Origin: Phycisphaerales bacterium
GTDB lineage: Bacteria; Planctomycetota; Phycisphaerae; Phycisphaerales; UBA1924
Length of the DNA stretch: 42,614 nucleotides
Reading direction: 5' to 3'
Assembly: GCA_020847535.1 (NCBI GenBank)
Contig: JADLBU010000008.1
Span: 1 to 42,614, forward strand
Positions 15,795-23,668 of the stretch are shown here, piece by piece (the stretch's first letter is position 1; every line of letters starts with the position of its first letter). The notes below the pieces were generated by a model. The model was not told the origin of the DNA, made no database searches, and saw only the letters and a program-made list of their open reading frames with translations. The translations under genes were made by a program, and so were the position numbers.

Positions 15795-15823
15795 ACACTA
15801 GAAAAGTCGGGGGCTGGGGTCAA
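15795..15823 (-). promoter_or_regulatory. Predicted his operon promoter
   Basis: Minus strand TTGACC (15823-15818), a 17-base spacer, and TAGTGT (15800-15795). The -35 box matches five of six consensus bases and the -10 box three. An A at 15789 or 15787 would be a suitable start point, 2-4 nt before the leader GTG. The -35 box starts ten bases after the stop of the upstream FecR-type gene. Plausible by position but not proven. Confidence 0.5.
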
Positions 15824-15832
15824 GGGCAATCT

Positions 15833-16882
15833 TCAGGACCAGCGGATGGATTCCTCCCACCAGATGTCCAGCATTGTCTGATCCCCGGCGGCGATTCCTT
15901 CGAGGGTGACGCCCTCGGGCACGCGACAGAGCTGCGAGAGGGCGACGGCGATCCGCTGACGGGTGGGGCCAGTTGTGCGCTCGATCATGTGCCAGAGGGT
16001 GTTGCAATCCATAGTGGTCGCCTCCTGCAGCACGGCATCGACGGCGGCATCGAGGCCACCGGCCGCTTCGCCCGCGAGCAGCGCGTTTTGGACGTGATCG
16101 ACGGCCGCGATCCAGGCTTCTGGCGAGTTCAACCGTCTGGGCAGCTGCGGACCCGAATTGCAGGCGGTGCGGCACTCGTAGCCGGCAACAACTCTCGCGG
16201 ACCACTTGACACCGGAGAGTTCAACCCAGCCCGTGGCGACCCGTACGAGTGTGGATCCATCGGGGTCGACGGAGAGGTCGTACGCGCAGCCCATGTCGAC
16301 AGCTGCGCCGGCGGGTGTATCGACGACGAAGAGCTTGGGGGGGGCGGTAATGAAGGCATGGAGCGCGCCTGATGCGAGTTCCATGCGCTGTTCCTGCGAC
16401 TGCGACTTCACCAGTCCGAGCCGCGAGTTGGGCTCGAGGGTAACACGTCCGATGCCGGCGATCGAGACCGAGGCTCGCTCCCCTGTGCTGGTGGTAAGCC
16501 ACTGGCCGGCAAGCAATTTGCCACGCTCGCCGAGAGCACGGTTGCCGACCTTTGGCGCGCCCTGGAGCGATTCAACGGTCCAGGCGAGGGAGCCGGCGGG
16601 GTTGCTTTGGGTTGCGCCTGGGAGGCGCGGTCCGGCGAGCTGCAGAGCGCCGACGACCAGGAGCAGACAGGCGGCGAGCGCAAGCCAGAAGCGGGCGTTG
16701 GCGGTGGTGTGGTTGGGGCGTGGAGCTTCGTGCGATTGTGTAGGGGCTGTGGATGATGCATTGAATCGACGGCCGGCGAGCGCTCGCTCGATGTCGGCGA
16801 TCGTGGCATCGGGCGCACCGGAGCCATCCCAGAGGTATTGCTCCTCGGGTGGTTGGTGCTGTGATCGAGGTTGGTGGTTCAT
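15833..16882 (-). CDS. FecR-domain membrane protein, probable anti-sigma factor
   Basis: 349 residues. One membrane helix is at about 65-84 (FWLALAACLLLVVGALQLAG). Residues about 95-235 look like the FecR domain: a leading TVESLQGAPKVG, GQWLTTSTGERASVSIAGIGRVTLEPNSRLGLV, LASGALHAFI and FVVDTPAGAAVDMGCAYDLSVD. The N-terminal 60 residues would face the cytoplasm and could bind the sigma factor. The start overlaps the ECF sigma gene by 4 nt, the usual arrangement for a sigma factor with its membrane regulator. No TonB receptor is nearby, so the iron-citrate type of signalling cannot be assumed. The C-terminal about 100 residues are unassigned. Confidence 0.8.
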   Translation of the reverse strand: MNHQPRSQHQPPEEQYLWDGSGAPDATIADIERALAGRRFNASSTAPTQSHEAPRPNHTTANARFWLALAACLLLVVGALQLAGPRLPGATQSNPAGSLAWTVESLQGAPKVGNRALGERGKLLAGQWLTTSTGERASVSIAGIGRVTLEPNSRLGLVKSQSQEQRMELASGALHAFITAPPKLFVVDTPAGAAVDMGCAYDLSVDPDGSTLVRVATGWVELSGVKWSARVVAGYECRTACNSGPQLPRRLNSPEAWIAAVDHVQNALLAGEAAGGLDAAVDAVLQEATTMDCNTLWHMIERTTGPTRQRIAVALSQLCRVPEGVTLEGIAAGDQTMLDIWWEESIRWS

Positions 16883-17583
16883 GAGCGGGCCTCCAGCCCT
16901 GGCCTTACTTCGAGTCCGAGCTCTTGGCGCAGGCGATGCATGCCACGATGCAGGCTGACGCGGACAGCGCGGTGGGAGCGGCCTGACCAGGCGGCGATCT
17001 GCGGGCCTGTCATGCGTTCGACCAACCGCATCACCAGCACCTCGCGGTATTCCTCGGGGATTCGGCGGATCGCGGCGAGCACATCGTCACCGTCCAGTTC
17101 GCAGCGCCGGGGGGTTCGCAAATCGGCATCGCGCTGGGTCTGGAAACGCAAGAGGAGCTTCCACCTGCGGGCGATCCTGCGCTTCCAATCCCGTGCTTCG
17201 TTGCGGGCGGTCACGGCGAGCCAGGCGCCGATTCCGGATTCGTTATGGACCTGGCCGATCTTCCGGATCGCCCGGATAAAGACTTCCTGCACAATATCGT
17301 CGGCATCGTTGGGTGTGAGGTAGGCGAGCAGGACAGCGCGGACCATGCGGGCGTGGCGGGTGTAGAGGCGGCCCATGGCATCGGGATCGCCGCCCTGGGC
17401 AGCGCGGACATCGTCGGGGTCGCGGTGGTCGTGATTGTGGGTTGGGCTTGGGTGGTCGGGCGTGATCGAACCGACAACGAGGTCCCGGTCGGCGGATCCC
17501 GAATAGGCCAATGCCGCGGCGGGCTCGGGTGGGCCCGCCGCGGGGATTCGTGTTGTCGCAATGGAGAGTTGCGGGGTGGTCAC
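16879..17583 (-). CDS. ECF-type RNA polymerase sigma factor
   Basis: 234 residues. Region 2 is visible as LYTRHARMVRAVLLAYLTPNDADDIVQEVFIRAIRKIG, including the DDIVQEVF core-binding motif. Region 4 is IRRIPEEYREVLVMRLVERMTGPQIAAWSGRSHRAVRVSLHRGMHRLRQEL. There is no region 1 or 3. An extra N-terminal stretch of about 50 residues carries a His/Asp-rich patch. It is followed with a 4-nt overlap by the FecR-type gene, which probably controls it. Target genes are unknown; the secreted protein gene 47 bp upstream could be linked, but nothing in the sequence shows it. Confidence 0.88.
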   Translation of the reverse strand: MTTPQLSIATTRIPAAGPPEPAAALAYSGSADRDLVVGSITPDHPSPTHNHDHRDPDDVRAAQGGDPDAMGRLYTRHARMVRAVLLAYLTPNDADDIVQEVFIRAIRKIGQVHNESGIGAWLAVTARNEARDWKRRIARRWKLLLRFQTQRDADLRTPRRCELDGDDVLAAIRRIPEEYREVLVMRLVERMTGPQIAAWSGRSHRAVRVSLHRGMHRLRQELGLEVRPGLEARS

Positions 17584-17630
17584 GGTCGATCACGCTTTCG
17601 ATCGTCGAAACTTCGTGAGTGATGCCCGAT

Positions 17631-18512
17631 CTACTTGGTCGCGGCGACCTTGCGGACATCATCGATGGACTTGCCGAACGTTTTGAGGTGCGCGGCGATG
17701 TTGGTCTCCAGCAGCTCATCCCCCTTGCCGGTCTTGAGGGCCGTCACCAGGTGCTGATCGTAGATGTCATCCTTGGATCCGATCGCGTAGTTCCACTCCT
17801 TGTGCCGCATCGCCGGGTGGGCCATGACGGCCGCGCCGAACTGCATCTGGGCCAGATCCTTCTCGCTCCAGTTGAGTGCCTGTGCGGTCTTGAAGGCCTT
17901 GCGCATCAGCAGGTAGCCGGGGACACCATCAGACTCGGCGAACTTGAATCCATCGCCCATGTCGACCTGATGCAGGCAGCCGATGAAGTAGGCGACATCG
18001 AACCAGGCGTTGGGATCGCGCTTGCCGCTGGCTTCGCCGAACATGACGTACTCGGAGCGGCGACCGATAAGCTGCCATGCCAGACCCTTGGCCTTTCCAT
18101 CACCGCGGGAGTAGCTCAGATAGACGGCAGCGCGGCGGAGGGTCTCCATGCGGACCAGGGCGCTGGGCTCCTTGATGAGCAGATCAACGGTGTCGGCGGG
18201 CAGCTTGGAAACATCGTACTTGGAGTCAGCGCCGCCGTGACCGCCATCCCAGGGGAGGCTCCTGGACTTGCCGATCAGAACCTCGTGGCAGACCATCGGG
18301 GGTCCGTAGGCGGAGAGGACGGAGGGGGAGGCCAAGGCGACCCGGACGGCCTTTTCCTTGGCTGCCTTGGCCGCCGCAGCGCACTTCTCACCGCCGGCGG
18401 AGGCCGTCAGGGGGGCGATCGCGAAGGCGAGGCCGGTGATTGCCAGTGCGGTTGTCACCAGGACTCTGCCGCTGCGCTGAGAGGTCCAGAAACGCCGCGC
18501 GAGGGTCTGCAT
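17631..18512 (-). CDS. Secreted protein of unknown function
   Basis: 293 residues from ATG 18512, chosen because AAGGAG stands seven bases upstream and a signal peptide follows directly. An in-frame start at 18686 would run through an intergenic palindrome. The N-terminus is basic and then hydrophobic (VLVTTALAITGLAFAIAPLTASAGG), a signal peptide or anchor. The mature part is mixed alpha-helical in appearance: LASPSVLSAYGPPMVCHEVLIGKSRSLPWDG, RMETLRRAAVYLSY and FDVAYFIGCLHQVDMGDGF. I recognise no family. It lies on the same strand as the ECF/FecR pair but is separated from it, and is divergent from sucC. Confidence 0.78.
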   Translation of the reverse strand: MQTLARRFWTSQRSGRVLVTTALAITGLAFAIAPLTASAGGEKCAAAAKAAKEKAVRVALASPSVLSAYGPPMVCHEVLIGKSRSLPWDGGHGGADSKYDVSKLPADTVDLLIKEPSALVRMETLRRAAVYLSYSRGDGKAKGLAWQLIGRRSEYVMFGEASGKRDPNAWFDVAYFIGCLHQVDMGDGFKFAESDGVPGYLLMRKAFKTAQALNWSEKDLAQMQFGAAVMAHPAMRHKEWNYAIGSKDDIYDQHLVTALKTGKGDELLETNIAAHLKTFGKSIDDVRKVAATK

Positions 18513-18618
18513 AACGGTTCTCCTTGTGCCGGGTGTGGTTGGGCCGGCATGAGGAGATGACCTGGAGAGAGTGGGTGTTAGCCGTAGGGGGACAATTTGC
18601 GCGAAGAGGGTGAGTAGA

Positions 18619-18637
18619 CACAGGCAAGATGCCTGTG
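18619..18637. repeat. Palindromic CACAGGCA-AGA-TGCCTGTG element
   Basis: A perfect 8-bp inverted repeat with an AGA loop lies in the 182-bp divergent region between the secreted-protein gene and sucC. It resembles a phrase (GGCACAGGCATCTTGCCTGTG) that I remember as recurrent between planctomycete genes. In a minus-strand frame it produces a spurious N-terminal extension, QASCLC, on the neighbouring ORF. Confidence 0.6.
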
Positions 18638-18694
18638 CCACAAGGTGGGGTAGATCGAGCCGCGAGACTGAGTCGATCCCTACCATCGGCCCTC

Positions 18695-19960
18695 ATGAAG
18701 ATCCACGAATACCAGGGCCGGGAGCTGCTCGCCAAATACGGGATTCCGGTTCCGGCTGGGCAGGTCATCACTTCGTTCGATCAGGCGGCCAGCGCATTCA
18801 AGGCGGTGACGGGGAGCCAGACTTCGCCGCTGGCGGTCATCAAGGCCCAGGTGCATGCCGGTGGTCGCGGGAAGGCTGGGTTCGTGAAGCTGGTGCGCAC
18901 CGTCGAGGAAGCGACCGAGGCGGCCAAATTCATGCTGACCAATCGCATGAAGTCGCCCCAGACACCGCCGGAGGGCTTGGAGGTCTCCAAGCTGCTGGTT
19001 GCTGCGGCGGTGGATATCGCCGACAGAGCCGGAGGGGGGAAGGAAGAGTTTTATCTGGCGATCACGACGGATCGGCGTTCGAGGCGGAACGTGCTGATTG
19101 CCTCGCGCGAAGGGGGAGTGGAGATCGAGCAGGTGGCGCATGATCGGCCGGAGGCGATCATCAAGGAGGCGCTGCACCCGCTGCTGGGTTTGCAGTCGCA
19201 CCAGGCGCGGAAGGTGGCGTTCAACCTGGGCCTGACGGGCAAGCTGGTGTCGCAGGCGGCGGACATCATGATGAAGCTCTCGAAGCTGTACGTGGAGAAG
19301 GACTGCTCGCTCGCGGAGATCAACCCGCTGGTGGTGACCACTTCGGGAGGCGCCTCCCCCACTGCCCAACCCGCAGCGCCGGGCGTCCTTTCTGTCATGG
19401 CGATCGATGCCAAGTTCAACTTCGATGAGAACGGGCTGTTCCGTCATCCGGACATCGAGCAGCTCGCGGATCCTTCGGAGGAATCGCCGGCGGAGGCGCG
19501 CGCGCGGAAGTTCAACCTGTCCTACATCCCGCTGGATGGCAATATCGGGTGCCTGGTGAACGGGGCGGGGTTGGCGATGGCGACGATGGACATCATCAAG
19601 CATGAGGGTGGGGAGCCGGCGAACTTCCTGGATGTGGGCGGGAGCGCCACAGAGGAGGCGGTGACGGAGGCGTTCGGGATCATCCTGGCGGATGAGGCTG
19701 TGAAGGGTGTGCTGGTGAACATCTTTGGCGGGATCATGAAGTGCGATGTGATTGCACAGGGGATCATCAACGCTGCGCGCGGGTTCAAGAACCGGGATGG
19801 ATCGATCGGGTTCAAGGTGCCGCTGGTGGTGAGGCTTGAGGGGACGAACGTGGATGCGGGGCGGAAGCTCCTGGAGGATGCGCGGAAGGAGATTCCGACT
19901 ATGCAGGGGGCGGTGGATTTGGCGGATGCGGCGAGGAAGGTTTGTGTGGCGGTGGGGTAG
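18695..19960 (+). CDS. sucC: Succinate-CoA ligase (ADP-forming) beta subunit
   Basis: 421 residues from [16 protein letters not shown]; the longer upstream frame reads through an intergenic palindrome. The beta subunit carries the ATP-grasp fold and the nucleotide site; with SucD it interconverts succinyl-CoA and succinate in the TCA cycle. Visible blocks: [17 protein letters not shown], the EINPLVV metal site, [38 protein letters not shown] and [16 protein letters not shown]. It exceeds the usual about 388 residues because of short insertions, mainly an Ala/Pro/Ser-rich loop after EINPLVVTT ([14 protein letters not shown]) and a [11 protein letters not shown] insert. No sucD follows. There is no clear Shine-Dalgarno sequence before the ATG. 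Confidence 0.93.
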   Translation: MKIHEYQGRELLAKYGIPVPAGQVITSFDQAASAFKAVTGSQTSPLAVIKAQVHAGGRGKAGFVKLVRTVEEATEAAKFMLTNRMKSPQTPPEGLEVSKLLVAAAVDIADRAGGGKEEFYLAITTDRRSRRNVLIASREGGVEIEQVAHDRPEAIIKEALHPLLGLQSHQARKVAFNLGLTGKLVSQAADIMMKLSKLYVEKDCSLAEINPLVVTTSGGASPTAQPAAPGVLSVMAIDAKFNFDENGLFRHPDIEQLADPSEESPAEARARKFNLSYIPLDGNIGCLVNGAGLAMATMDIIKHEGGEPANFLDVGGSATEEAVTEAFGIILADEAVKGVLVNIFGGIMKCDVIAQGIINAARGFKNRDGSIGFKVPLVVRLEGTNVDAGRKLLEDARKEIPTMQGAVDLADAARKVCVAVG

Positions 19961-19980
19961 GCAATACCGGTCGAGGCGAA

Positions 19981-20030
19981 CCACGGCTGAAGCCGTGGCC
20001 TATGTGCGTGCGAGGCCGCTGAAGCGGCCT
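19981..20030. repeat. Paired TGAA-loop hairpins (REP-like element)
   Basis: CCACGGC-TGAA-GCCGTGG (19981-19998) and AGGCCGC-TGAA-GCGGCCT (20013-20030) are two perfect 7-bp stems with identical tetraloops, 14 bp apart. They sit between the convergent ends of sucC and the kinase gene. AAAA follows on the plus side, but there is no T-run for an intrinsic terminator of sucC. The shared loop and unrelated stems suggest a mobile REP/two-hairpin element or a bidirectional 3' end structure. Confidence 0.65.
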
Positions 20031-20048
20031 AAAAGGCCCGCGATATCG

Positions 20049-22883
20049 CTACTGCGGCGCGGGGTTGTGAATGGTGGACTCGCTGCCCAGGCTGCGCGGG
20101 GGCTTGCCGGCGTTCCAGACCATTGTCGGGGCGCTCTTCATCCAGCCCATCAGGGATCGGCCATCTCGGGTGACGCCAAGCATGTGGACGGTCTCCGCGC
20201 CGTTGCGGAGGTAGAGCGTCGGCAGCCAGGGGGCGGCGGCGGATGCGCCGGAGACCATGCCGCGATCGACGGGGTAGATCTGGATGGTGCCATCGACGCA
20301 TCCAACGGCGACCCTGCCTGTGCCGGGAAGCTTGGCAAATCCCATAGGCCCTGCGGTGATGATGACTCGGCGGAGGAGCTCGCCGGAATAGGCATCCCAG
20401 AGGTTGATGTTGTTTTCTCTCATGTTGAGTGCGAACACCATGGAGCTGTCATCGGAGAAATTCGGATACACGGCCTCAGCGCTGCGGGTCTGGATCTCGG
20501 CGACCTTGCCGCCGTCGGAGAGGCGGTAGGTCGCAGAGGCGTATGACTGGTCGATGAGGACAACCAGCTTTCCATCGGGAGAGACAGCGCCTGTATGGAT
20601 GACGCGGCCGGTGTCGAAGGTGAAGACATCCTTGAGATCGGGGAGGCTCATGATGCGAACGATGCCGGATTCACCGCCGGCGACCAGGTGGCCGCTGGCG
20701 GGGTTGATGTCGAACAGCGAATCCTCGTTCAGCATGTTCTCCCGGCGGGCGATCTCGGTCCCTTCGGGGATGGAGTAGCAGACGATCGCCGCGCCCGTGT
20801 TGGGGCCGGCCATGGCGGCGTACCGGTGATCGGTGGTGTAGGTGAATCGCGTGGGGGCGCGGCTATGGCCCTTGATGCTGACGATCGGCGTGTCGGTGGT
20901 GAAATCAATGAGGTGGAAGGTCGCGGAGGCCGGATCGTGGCGGCCGATGACGGTGCAGGGGTGGTAGACCGTGATGCCTTCGAGCGGGATTTCGTCGGCA
21001 TCGGCGTAGGAGAGGACTGGGTTCCAGCACCGGATCGCGTGGTCTTCGGCGATCGTCCAAATCTGGCCATCAGCAGCGGTAATCCCGGTAACGGGGGCGG
21101 TATGTCCGCGGAGATGGCCGATGCGCTTGCCGGAGGAAACATCCCAGATGGCGATGACGGCGGTGGATGCTGCAGCGAGCCGGAGTGGTTCATCGGGGAG
21201 GAACGCGATGCAGCGGACGTTCTTTGGCACGTTTACGAGCGTGGGGATGGGCTGGGATGGCTGGCTTGCGGTGAGTTTGATGCCATCGGGCCCCGCGATC
21301 GCGAGCAGGGAGCCATCGGGGGATTGGGCTCGCCTGGGATCCGCGGACCATGCGAGATGTGCGAAGGCGTTGCGGTTTCCGATGCTGGGGATGGGGCGAT
21401 CTTGCTGGACGCGGACGGTTGTTTCACCGAATCCAACGATGAAGCCGGGACCATCGATCGCAAAGCCGGTGATGGATTGGCCGGCGAGCGAGGTGGGAAG
21501 ATCCCACGCGGCGAACGAGAGATCACTGATGCGGTTGAGGAAGTCCCACTCCCATCCTCGCAGGTCGGTGGGGGCCTGGGCAAGCCGGTCTCTGGCGGCG
21601 GAGATATCCTCTGCCTCGATGTCGCCGTAGGTCTGCTGGATGAGAGAGATATACTCGGCGAATCGGCCTTGCTGCGAGAGCGATTCGATCATCCTCCGTG
21701 AGGCGACAGCGCTGGAGCGATTCCAGAGCGCTCCGCCGATCGCGACGACGGAGATGAGCCCGAGGGCGATCGCGGCGGTGAGAATGCGGTTGCGGGCGAT
21801 GAATCGCGAGGTGCGGTAGGCGAGCGTGGGCCGTCGCGCGAGAATGGGCCGGCCCTCGATGTGTCGGCGCAGATCATCCCCGAGTTCATCGGCGGTCGGG
21901 TAGCGGCGGGCGGGATCGAATTCTGTGGCCTTGGAGATGATGGTGCGGAGGTCGGTCGGGACGGAGAGGCTGAGCTCTCGGGAGGGTGGTGCGAGCCGCG
22001 CCATGGGTTCGCCGCTGCGTGTGGGCGTGAGCAGCTCGGCGAGCATGACGCCCAAGGAGAATACATCGGCGCTGGCATCGGTCTCCTGGCCGGCGGCCTG
22101 CTGCGGGCTCATGTACCTGGGTGTGCCGATGGGCTGGCCGGTTGCGGTGAGGGTCCAGGGATCGGAATTGTCGTTGATGGCGCGGGCGACGCCGAAATCG
22201 AGGACCTTGGCACGCGGGGATGCACCGGCGGCATGCGGATGCTGCACGAGGATGTTGCCGGGCTTGAGATCGCGGTGAAAGACACCCTGGCGATGCGCAT
22301 AGCCGACGGCCTCGCAGATCTCGGCCATGCAGGCGATCCTGGCGGGGATGGTCATGCCGAGCGCGGCGTGATCGAGGCGAACGCCATCGACATACTCCAT
22401 GGCGAGGAAGGGAACGGAGTCGACCCCCACGGTGGCGATCCCGGCCTCGATGACGCGGCAGATGCCTGGGTGCTCGAGTGCGCCGAGGATCTGGGCTTCC
22501 TGTCGGAACCGGCGTGCGATCCGGGAGGGGAAGAGGCGGGAGCCGATGACCTTCACGGCGACCCGGCGAGCGGGGAACCGCTGGCGGGCCTCGTAGACGC
22601 GGCCCATGCCGCCGATGCCGACGATGCGGATGAGGTGGTAGTCGGCGAGGTCTTTGCCGACCAGGGGATCATCGACGAGGTCGTCGAGGGGTTCGCCATC
22701 GGAGGCGCGTGTCGCGAAGGCGCGGCGGCTGTCATCATCGAGCGAGACGAGGTGCTCGACGTGGGTGGCGAGCTCGGGATCACGGGAGCGGAGGTCGGTC
22801 AGGAATCTGGCTCGGGTGGGCGCATCGAGCTCGAGGGCTTCGAGGACGGCCGCTTCGGCACGTTGAAAGAGCCCCCTGTCCAC
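20049..22883 (-). CDS. Transmembrane Ser/Thr protein kinase with C-terminal WD40-like propeller
   Basis: 944 residues. A helical N-terminal region precedes a complete Hanks-type kinase domain at about 83-345: glycine loop GIGGMGRVYEAR (89-100), K111 in VAVKVIG, HRDLKPGNILV (203-213), DFG (229-231), and GTPRYMSPQQAAG in the activation segment. One membrane helix is at about 367-388. The outer half has WD40-like repeats, for example IAIWDVSSGKRIGHLRGHTAPVTGI, IRCWNPVLSYAD and NLWDAYSGELLRRV. It should phosphorylate proteins in the cytoplasm in response to something sensed by the outer propeller. It starts 3 bp after the ECF sigma gene, so the two are one operon. The pairing is common in Planctomycetota. 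Confidence 0.93.
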   Translation of the reverse strand: MDRGLFQRAEAAVLEALELDAPTRARFLTDLRSRDPELATHVEHLVSLDDDSRRAFATRASDGEPLDDLVDDPLVGKDLADYHLIRIVGIGGMGRVYEARQRFPARRVAVKVIGSRLFPSRIARRFRQEAQILGALEHPGICRVIEAGIATVGVDSVPFLAMEYVDGVRLDHAALGMTIPARIACMAEICEAVGYAHRQGVFHRDLKPGNILVQHPHAAGASPRAKVLDFGVARAINDNSDPWTLTATGQPIGTPRYMSPQQAAGQETDASADVFSLGVMLAELLTPTRSGEPMARLAPPSRELSLSVPTDLRTIISKATEFDPARRYPTADELGDDLRRHIEGRPILARRPTLAYRTSRFIARNRILTAAIALGLISVVAIGGALWNRSSAVASRRMIESLSQQGRFAEYISLIQQTYGDIEAEDISAARDRLAQAPTDLRGWEWDFLNRISDLSFAAWDLPTSLAGQSITGFAIDGPGFIVGFGETTVRVQQDRPIPSIGNRNAFAHLAWSADPRRAQSPDGSLLAIAGPDGIKLTASQPSQPIPTLVNVPKNVRCIAFLPDEPLRLAAASTAVIAIWDVSSGKRIGHLRGHTAPVTGITAADGQIWTIAEDHAIRCWNPVLSYADADEIPLEGITVYHPCTVIGRHDPASATFHLIDFTTDTPIVSIKGHSRAPTRFTYTTDHRYAAMAGPNTGAAIVCYSIPEGTEIARRENMLNEDSLFDINPASGHLVAGGESGIVRIMSLPDLKDVFTFDTGRVIHTGAVSPDGKLVVLIDQSYASATYRLSDGGKVAEIQTRSAEAVYPNFSDDSSMVFALNMRENNINLWDAYSGELLRRVIITAGPMGFAKLPGTGRVAVGCVDGTIQIYPVDRGMVSGASAAAPWLPTLYLRNGAETVHMLGVTRDGRSLMGWMKSAPTMVWNAGKPPRSLGSESTIHNPAPQ

Positions 22884-22886
22884 GGT

Positions 22887-23573
22887 TCACGTTCCCCCCG
22901 GTTGACGGACGCGATCCAAGAGCCAGAGTCGCGCGAACGTCCAGTGACGTTTGACGGTCGCCGCGGAGATATCGAGGGCGGCGGCGGTCTGTTCGACGGT
23001 GAGTCCGGAGAAGTAGCGGAGCATGACGATGCGGTACTTATCGGGGTCGAGGCGCTCGAGCTCATCGAGGGCGGGATCGAGGGCGAGCACATCGACGCCG
23101 ATCTCTGGAGGCGGCGGGGCGCCGGCTTGGTCATCGCCGGCGATATCGCGGATCTCGATGCGCGACCATCCGCCGCCGCGCTTGAGCTGAGCGCGTTCCC
23201 TGGCGCGTTCGACCATAATGCGCCGCATGGCGATCGCGGCAGCGCCGAAGAAGTGGCCCCGGCCGTTCCATGGAGGGGATTTATCTGCTGCGTTGCCGAC
23301 GATCCGGAGATACGCGGCGTGGACGAGCGAGGTCGGGTTGACCGAACCGACATGGTCGGCGGCGAGCCGGGACGCGGCGAGCCTGCGGAGCTCGTCGTAC
23401 ACCAGCGGCAGTATCTGCTCTGCGGATAGTCCGGCGAGCGTCTCCGCAGGGATACCGATGCCGGGCACCTGGCCTGGCGAACCCCCGGCTGGTGACGGTT
23501 TCTGAGGACGATTGTGTGGTTCGGGGGCGGCCATCCCGAACAGGAATCTACCTGATTTGGACATTCGGGTCAA
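22887..23573 (-). CDS. ECF sigma factor of the TIGR02999 type, paired with the kinase
   Basis: 228 residues as drawn; ATGs at 23564 and 23534 are alternative starts. The signature of this ECF group is clear: EQILPLVYDELRRLAASRLA, NPTSLVHAAYLRIVG, WNGRGHFFGAAAIAMRRIMVERARERAQLKRGGG. Region 4 is ELERLDPDKYRIVMLRYFSGLTVEQTAAALDISAATVKRHWTFARLWL. It ends 3 bp before the kinase start. In planctomycetes this sigma group is typically encoded next to Hanks-type kinases, and phosphorylation is thought to replace an anti-sigma factor. The first 35 residues are Pro/Gly-rich and probably flexible. It is divergent from the giant-protein gene. Confidence 0.9.
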   Translation of the reverse strand: MTRMSKSGRFLFGMAAPEPHNRPQKPSPAGGSPGQVPGIGIPAETLAGLSAEQILPLVYDELRRLAASRLAADHVGSVNPTSLVHAAYLRIVGNAADKSPPWNGRGHFFGAAAIAMRRIMVERARERAQLKRGGGWSRIEIRDIAGDDQAGAPPPPEIGVDVLALDPALDELERLDPDKYRIVMLRYFSGLTVEQTAAALDISAATVKRHWTFARLWLLDRVRQPGGT

Positions 23574-23668
23574 TGAGCCCGATTCAAGTCCGATCTCGCA
23601 CTGAGGTTGGCCACAGGTTGCGCGCGGGGTGCGCCTGTTCGGACCGGTGATTGTGTGAGGGTTCTGTC

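Noticed and set aside
21861..23429. 522-residue plus-strand frame across the kinase and ECF genes
   Set aside because: Gly/Asp/Glu-rich shadow of two well-supported minus-strand genes.
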